From positions 1 to 64,000 of the forward strand of contig NZ_AKJE01000026.1 in NCBI RefSeq assembly GCF_000282495.1: a DNA stretch of 64,000 nucleotides, given 5' to 3'. The position numbers and the translations under genes are program-made. Under the pieces are notes generated by a model. The model was not told the DNA's origin. It worked only from the letters and a program-made list of their open reading frames with translations, and did not search any database. This DNA is from Pseudomonas sp. GM79. GTDB taxonomy: Bacteria > Pseudomonadota > Gammaproteobacteria > Pseudomonadales > Pseudomonadaceae. Of the stretch, positions 58,225 through 64,000 are shown piece after piece. Within the stretch, counting starts at the first letter, position 1, and every line of letters starts with the position of its first letter.

Positions 58225-59508
58225 ATGTCTTCAACCACTAAAAAAACCATTGATCTCAAAAGAAGCCTGGTTGACGCGATTCTTGCCGGCCTGGTGGCCC
58301 TGATTGTGTTCGGCCCGATTGTTGGCGTGGTCCTCGACGGCTACGGCTTCAACCTGGAAGCGACCCGGGTGGCATGGATTGTCGCCATCGTCATGGCTGG
58401 CCGCTTTGCCTTGAGCCTGTTCCTGCAAACCCCCAAGGGCCTGAGAATTCTCGAAGGCTTTGAAAGCACTGGCTCCGGGGTTCATGTACTGCCACCTGAT
58501 TACAAATCCCGCTTGCGCTGGATCATTCCGGTGATGATCGTCATCGCCGTGGTGTTCCCGTTTTTCTCCAACTCCTACCTGCTGGGCGTGGTCATTCTCG
58601 GGCTGATCTACGTTCTGTTGGGCCTGGGGCTGAACATCGTGGTCGGCCTGGCCGGCCTGCTCGACCTCGGTTATGTGGCGTTCTACGCCATTGGTGCCTA
58701 CGGCCTGGCGCTCGGTTATCAATACCTGGGGCTGGGTTTCTGGACGGTGCTGCCGCTGGCGGCAATCACTGCCGGGTTAGCCGGTTGCATCCTGGGTTTT
58801 CCAGTACTGCGCCTGCACGGTGACTACCTGGCGATCGTGACGCTGGGGTTCGGTGAAATCATCCGGTTGATCCTCAATAACTGGCTGTCCCTGACCGGTG
58901 GCCCGAACGGTATGGCGGCTCCGTTGCCAACGTTCTTTGGCCTTGAGTTCGGCAAAAGGGCGAAAGAGGGTGGGGTGCCGTTCCATGAGTTTTTCGGCAT
59001 CGCCTATAACCCGGACGTGAAGTATTACTTCATCTACGCGGTGTTGTTCCTGGTGGTACTGGCCGTGCTGCATATCAAGCACCGCTTGACCCGGATGCCG
59101 GTCGGCCGGGCGTGGGAAGCGTTGCGTGAAGACGAAATCGCCTGCCGTTCCATGGGCCTGAACCATGTACTGGTCAAGCTCTCGGCGTTCACTATCGGCG
59201 CATCGACTGCCGGTCTGGCGGGTGTGTTCTTTGCTACTTATCAGGGGTTCGTCAACCCGACCTCGTTCACCTTCTTCGAATCGGCCCTGATCCTCGCCAT
59301 CGTCGTCCTCGGCGGCATGGGCTCGACCATCGGCGTGGTAATTGCCGCGTTCGTGCTGACTGTAGCCCCGGAACTGCTGCGCGGCTTCGCTGAGTATCGC
59401 GTGCTGCTGTTCGGCATCCTGATGGTATTGATGATGATCTGGCGACCGCGCGGCCTGATTCGGATCAGCCGCACCGGTGTGACCCCGCGTAAAGGAGTAG
59501 CGCCATGA
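58225..59508 (+). CDS. livM: Branched-chain amino-acid ABC transporter permease LivM
   Basis: The 427-residue permease has an extra N-terminal hydrophilic and membrane region compared with LivH, as usual for LivM/BraE. The core includes GLGLNIVVGLAGLLDLGYVA and the ATPase-contacting GRAWEALREDEIACRSMGLN. About ten membrane segments are likely. Its stop overlaps the livG start by 4 bases (ATGA). Confidence 0.95.
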   Translation: MSSTTKKTIDLKRSLVDAILAGLVALIVFGPIVGVVLDGYGFNLEATRVAWIVAIVMAGRFALSLFLQTPKGLRILEGFESTGSGVHVLPPDYKSRLRWIIPVMIVIAVVFPFFSNSYLLGVVILGLIYVLLGLGLNIVVGLAGLLDLGYVAFYAIGAYGLALGYQYLGLGFWTVLPLAAITAGLAGCILGFPVLRLHGDYLAIVTLGFGEIIRLILNNWLSLTGGPNGMAAPLPTFFGLEFGKRAKEGGVPFHEFFGIAYNPDVKYYFIYAVLFLVVLAVLHIKHRLTRMPVGRAWEALREDEIACRSMGLNHVLVKLSAFTIGASTAGLAGVFFATYQGFVNPTSFTFFESALILAIVVLGGMGSTIGVVIAAFVLTVAPELLRGFAEYRVLLFGILMVLMMIWRPRGLIRISRTGVTPRKGVAP

Positions 59509-60377
59509 GCGAAGTCGTACTCTCGGTAGACAAACTGATGATGCACTTTGGCGGCATCAAGGCTCTGAGCGATGTCAGCCTGAAGGTCAAGCGCAACTCG
59601 ATCTTCGCCCTGATCGGCCCCAACGGCGCTGGCAAGACCACCGTGTTCAACTGCTTGACCGGGTTTTACAAAGCGTCCGGCGGGCATATCGAACTCAACA
59701 CCCGCGGTGTGAAAACCGACGTCATCAAAATGCTCGGGGAACCGTTCAAGGCCGTCGATTTCGTTTCACCCAAAAGCTTTATCAACCGACTCCGCTACAA
59801 GATGTTCGGCGGCACGCACCTGATCAACCGTGCCGGTCTGGCGCGGACTTTCCAGAACATTCGCCTGTTCAGGGAAATGTCGGTGCTGGAAAACCTGCTG
59901 GTGGCCCAGCATATGTGGGTCAACCGCGGCATGCTGGCCGGCATCCTCAACACCAAGGGTTACCGCAAGGCCGAAAGCGATGCGCTGGACCATGCGTTCT
60001 ACTGGCTGGAAGTGGTGGATCTGGTGGACTGCGCCAACCGCCTGGCCGGTGAGCTGTCCTACGGTCAGCAACGCCGTCTGGAGATCGCCCGGGCCATGTG
60101 TACACGGCCGCAGATCATCTGCCTCGACGAACCGGCCGCCGGCCTCAACCCTCAGGAAACCGAAGCGCTGAGCGCGATGATCCGGCTGCTGCGCGACGAG
60201 CACGATCTGACCGTGGTGCTGATCGAACACGACATGGGCATGGTAATGAGTATTTCCGACCACATCGTTGTACTGGACCACGGCGTTGTCATTGCCGAGG
60301 GCGGGCCTGAAGCGATTCGACACGATCCGAAAGTGATTGCCGCCTACCTGGGCGCCGAAGAAGAGGAAGTGGTATGA
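59505..60377 (+). CDS. livG: Branched-chain amino-acid ABC transporter ATPase LivG
   Basis: The 290-residue ATPase has Walker A GPNGAGKTTVFNC (about residue 38), the ABC signature LSYGQQRRLEIARAM, Walker B IICLDEPAAG and the switch histidine in LIEHDMG. The long insert between Walker A and the signature, with FQNIRLFREMSVLENLL, is typical of LivG/BraF. It overlaps livM and livF by 4 bases each. Confidence 0.96.
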   Translation: MSEVVLSVDKLMMHFGGIKALSDVSLKVKRNSIFALIGPNGAGKTTVFNCLTGFYKASGGHIELNTRGVKTDVIKMLGEPFKAVDFVSPKSFINRLRYKMFGGTHLINRAGLARTFQNIRLFREMSVLENLLVAQHMWVNRGMLAGILNTKGYRKAESDALDHAFYWLEVVDLVDCANRLAGELSYGQQRRLEIARAMCTRPQIICLDEPAAGLNPQETEALSAMIRLLRDEHDLTVVLIEHDMGMVMSISDHIVVLDHGVVIAEGGPEAIRHDPKVIAAYLGAEEEEVV

Positions 60378-61090
60378 GTAAACCCATCCTCGAACTCAAG
60401 GATCTGGACGTGTTCTACGGGCCGATCCAGGCCTTGAAAAAAGTCTCGTTGCACATCAATGAAGGTGAAACCGTCAGCCTGATCGGCTCCAACGGTGCCG
60501 GCAAATCGACCCTGCTGATGTCGATCTTCGGCCAGCCGCGGGCGGCTGACGGGCAAATCGTCTATCAGGGTGTGGATATCACCCACAAGTCGTCCCACTA
60601 CATTGCGTCCAACGGTATTGCTCAATCGCCGGAAGGCCGGCGGGTGTTCCCTGACATGACCGTCGAGGAAAACCTGTTGATGGGTACGATTCCAATCGGT
60701 GACAAGTACGCCAAGGAAGACATGCAGCGCATGTTCGAGTTGTTTCCACGGCTCGAAGAGCGGCGTACCCAACGCGCCATGACCATGTCTGGCGGCGAGC
60801 AGCAAATGCTCGCCATCGCCCGGGCGCTCATGAGCCGGCCAAAGCTGTTGCTGCTCGATGAGCCGAGCCTGGGGCTGGCGCCGATAGTGGTGAAACAGAT
60901 CTTCGCGACCCTGCGGGAACTGGCCAGCACCGGTATGACCATCTTCCTGGTGGAGCAGAACGCCAACCACGCCCTCAAGCTGTCGGACCGGGCCTACGTG
61001 ATGGTCAACGGCGAGATCCGCCTCAGCGGCACCGGCAAGGAGCTGCTGGTGAACGATGAGGTGCGTAACGCCTACCTCGGCGGCCACTGA
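60374..61090 (+). CDS. livF: Branched-chain amino-acid ABC transporter ATPase LivF
   Basis: The 238-residue second ATPase has Walker A GSNGAGKSTLLMS, the signature MSGGEQQMLAIARAL, Walker B LLLLDEPSLGLAP and switch VEQNANHAL. Typical of LivF/BraG in length and sequence. It is last in the operon and followed by a terminator. Confidence 0.96.
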   Translation: MSKPILELKDLDVFYGPIQALKKVSLHINEGETVSLIGSNGAGKSTLLMSIFGQPRAADGQIVYQGVDITHKSSHYIASNGIAQSPEGRRVFPDMTVEENLLMGTIPIGDKYAKEDMQRMFELFPRLEERRTQRAMTMSGGEQQMLAIARALMSRPKLLLLDEPSLGLAPIVVKQIFATLRELASTGMTIFLVEQNANHALKLSDRAYVMVNGEIRLSGTGKELLVNDEVRNAYLGGH

Positions 61091-61109
61091 GTTCTGCGTT
61101 GCAACAACG

Positions 61110-61141
61110 AGCCCCGACGAGCAATCGCCGGGGCTTTTTTC
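61110..61141 (+). terminator. Rho-independent terminator of the liv-like operon
   Basis: AGCCCCGACGA-GCAA-TCGCCGGGGCT followed by TTTTT, 20 bases after the livF stop. Confidence 0.88.
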
Positions 61142-61163
61142 TATCCATAAAACACCACAAACC

Positions 61164-61254
61164 CTGTGGGAGCGGGCTTGCTCGCGAAGGCGGCGTTCCA
61201 GTCACTTTGATGCTGAATGTGCCACCGCTTTCGCGAGCAAGCCCGCTCCCACAA
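61164..61254. repeat. REPIN
   Basis: CTGTGGGAGCGGGCTTGCTC and GAGCAAGCCCGCTCCCACAA flank a centre with TGATGCTGAATGTGCC. Confidence 0.92.
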
Positions 61255-61355
61255 GGAGGGTGGGTTTTTTTTGGGGAATTGTGGAAAACAATATTCACGA
61301 CCTCTCAAAGCGCGACATAAAGCCGCTGCAAATTGCTGTTTTATCAAGGTTTTGA

Positions 61356-62697
<1,342 letters not shown>

Positions 62698-62709
62698 GAC
62701 CGCGTAACG

Positions 62710-62802
62710 GCCATCGCGGGCAAGCCACGCTCCCACAGGGTTTGTGTTGAATCGCTATTTCGCGAACGACACAAACCCTGTGGGAGCGGGCTTGCCCGCG
62801 AT
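62710..62802. repeat. REPIN
   Basis: GGCCATCGCGGGCAAGCCAC and GCGGGCTTGCCCGCGATAGC face each other, with inner ACAGGGTTTGTG and CACAAACCCTGT arms also pairing. It lies between the convergent SDR and AGE genes. Confidence 0.92.
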
Positions 62803-62815
62803 AGCTATCTATCCT

Positions 62816-63943
62816 TCAGCGAAGATACTCGGCCAACCCGCGATAGCAGGTTGCCAAGTGATAAGGCGTGGTCGAAGGCATGTCCTTGCGGCTCACTTCG
62901 CCCTGCTCATCGCGACACTCATACCAGCCGCCCGCATGTAAAAAGCGCTGTTGCAGCGCCTGCAATTGGCGCTGCACAGAGGCGTCGCTGCCCGGGCGCA
63001 AGGTCAGGGCACGCAGGTATTCGGCCTGGGCCCAGATGCGTTGGGTCGCATCACGAGGATGGTCATCCAGTTCCAGCATCGCGCTCACAGCCCCGGTCTG
63101 CTGATCCACGCCCGCTTGTTCGGTGAACGTAAAGGCACGGTCCAGCGACGCATGCAGTCTGGAGCCGCGCAGCAAGGGTGAGGACTCCAGCAGGAAATAC
63201 CATTCGAACTGATGGCCCGGCTCGAACCAGTTATCCACAGCCCCAAGCGGCTTTTCCATCAACACCGCATGTTGCGGATCGATGAAGCGCTTCTGCATGG
63301 CTGTGCATAACTCGACAAGCGCACTCTGCACAGCTACGTCCTCGCGCACCGAAAGGATGGCGAGGAAGGCTTCGGCCAAATGCATCAATGGATTCTGCAG
63401 CGGCCCGGAGTTGAGCGACGACCAATCACGGTCCAGGCTGGCTTCGTACAGGCCGTCGCCTGTGGCGAAGCGCTGCGCCAACACTTCCAGCGTGGCGTTG
63501 AGCACCGACTCCACCAATGGTTCGCGAACCTTGCCCCAGTAATGGGCGCAGGCGAACAGGATGAAGGCGTGGGTGTAGAGGTCTTTGCGCTGATCCAGCG
63601 GCTCACCTTGCGGGTCGATGCTGTAGAACCAGCCGCCATGCTCGGCATCGTGGAAATGCTGCTGCAAGGAGCGGAACAGCGCCGCCGCCCGTTCTTCGGC
63701 CTGAGGCACTTGGCCGATCAGGCTGGAAAACAGGTACAGCTGCCGCGCGCAAGCCATGGCCCGATAGCGCTGCGGTGGCAGCGGCTGATGCTCGGCGTCC
63801 AGCGCTTCATAAGGCAATGCCATGTCGGCATTCCAGCCGGGACCTTGCCAGAGCGGCACGATCACGTCCTGGAAGTGCTGTTGCACCGAGGCGAACAGGG
63901 CGGTCAATTCAGGCTGGGAAGCGGAGCGGGAAACAGAGGGCAT
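62816..63943 (-). CDS. AGE-family epimerase/isomerase (N-acylglucosamine 2-epimerase fold)
   Basis: The 375-residue protein is an (alpha/alpha)6-barrel enzyme of the family that includes N-acylglucosamine 2-epimerase, mannose isomerase and sulfoquinovose isomerase. Family segments are visible: YRAMACARQLYLFS, AEHGGWFYSIDPQGEP, KDLYTHAFILFACAHYW and WFEPGHQFEWYFLL, which carry the usual active-site histidines. The substrate cannot be told; a mannose or glucose isomerase is as likely as an acylated-sugar epimerase. The end of the window (63944-64000) holds its upstream region, with no gene seen. Confidence 0.88.
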   Translation of the reverse strand: MPSVSRSASQPELTALFASVQQHFQDVIVPLWQGPGWNADMALPYEALDAEHQPLPPQRYRAMACARQLYLFSSLIGQVPQAEERAAALFRSLQQHFHDAEHGGWFYSIDPQGEPLDQRKDLYTHAFILFACAHYWGKVREPLVESVLNATLEVLAQRFATGDGLYEASLDRDWSSLNSGPLQNPLMHLAEAFLAILSVREDVAVQSALVELCTAMQKRFIDPQHAVLMEKPLGAVDNWFEPGHQFEWYFLLESSPLLRGSRLHASLDRAFTFTEQAGVDQQTGAVSAMLELDDHPRDATQRIWAQAEYLRALTLRPGSDASVQRQLQALQQRFLHAGGWYECRDEQGEVSRKDMPSTTPYHLATCYRGLAEYLR

Positions 63944-64000
63944 TGGCTGGCGTCGTCACGGCAGGGGCGATTGCGCGACATGGTAGCAGAGAGGCAGGCC

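Overview
The window is chromosomal DNA of a Pseudomonas, most likely of the P. fluorescens group. The evidence is the order of housekeeping genes, the many intergenic REP/REPIN palindromes of the GCGGGCTTGC type, two tRNA-Leu(CAG) genes beside rnr, an azurin gene, and the amaAB lysine-catabolism genes. From memory, the backbone order (HDOD protein, motAB, rsgA, orn, queG, nnr, tsaE, ami, mutL, miaA, hfq, hflXKC, hisZ, purA, tRNA-Leu, rnr, rlmB, rpsFR, rplI, dnaB, then LOG, azurin, nadE, pncB, liv-like transporter, SDR) matches one P. aeruginosa region. Gene blocks that break this order are therefore candidates for accessory DNA.

Layout. 1-4 kb: a 39-bp tandem repeat at the edge, an HDOD protein, and motAB behind a sigma-28 promoter. 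4.1-6.0 kb: a three-gene operon, TIR protein - caspase-like protease - second TIR protein, lying between motB and rsgA. This is the most notable system here: its gene content fits the recently described TIR-caspase anti-phage defence (type IV Thoeris), with an extra TIR gene. 6.2-22.9 kb: housekeeping genes for ribosome assembly, RNA turnover, tRNA modification, wall hydrolysis, mismatch repair, Hfq/HflXKC, and histidine and purine synthesis. 23-27.7 kb: a chemoreceptor and an iron ABC transporter (binding protein and fused permease) with a Fur-box-like site. 27.9-38.3 kb: duplicated tRNA-Leu units, rnr-rlmB, rpsF-rpsR-DUF2232-rplI, dnaB and a YgiQ radical-SAM protein.

38.5-40.3 kb: an AT-richer cassette of one protein with a glycine-rich hydrophobic hairpin and two paralogous small membrane proteins, reading like a toxin with duplicated immunity genes. 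40.5-47.3 kb: a three-gene transglutaminase/DUF2126 - ATP-grasp/alpha-E - transglutaminase operon, a poorly understood peptide-ligation or peptide-modification system, with a sigma-54-like promoter. 47.5-51.4 kb: a small basic protein, a LOG protein, azurin, and the nadE-pncB NAD salvage pair. 51.6-55.6 kb: a LysR regulator divergent from amaB (piperideine-6-carboxylate dehydrogenase), then amaA (pipecolate oxidase). 56-61.1 kb: a complete branched-chain amino-acid ABC transporter behind a near-consensus sigma-54 promoter. 61.1-61.9 kb: a gene-free stretch with diverged 60-bp repeats carrying DnaA-box sequences. 61.9-64 kb: an SDR and an AGE-family epimerase.

Protein identities come from recognising families in the translations. 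No database search, GC calculation or RNA folding was run.
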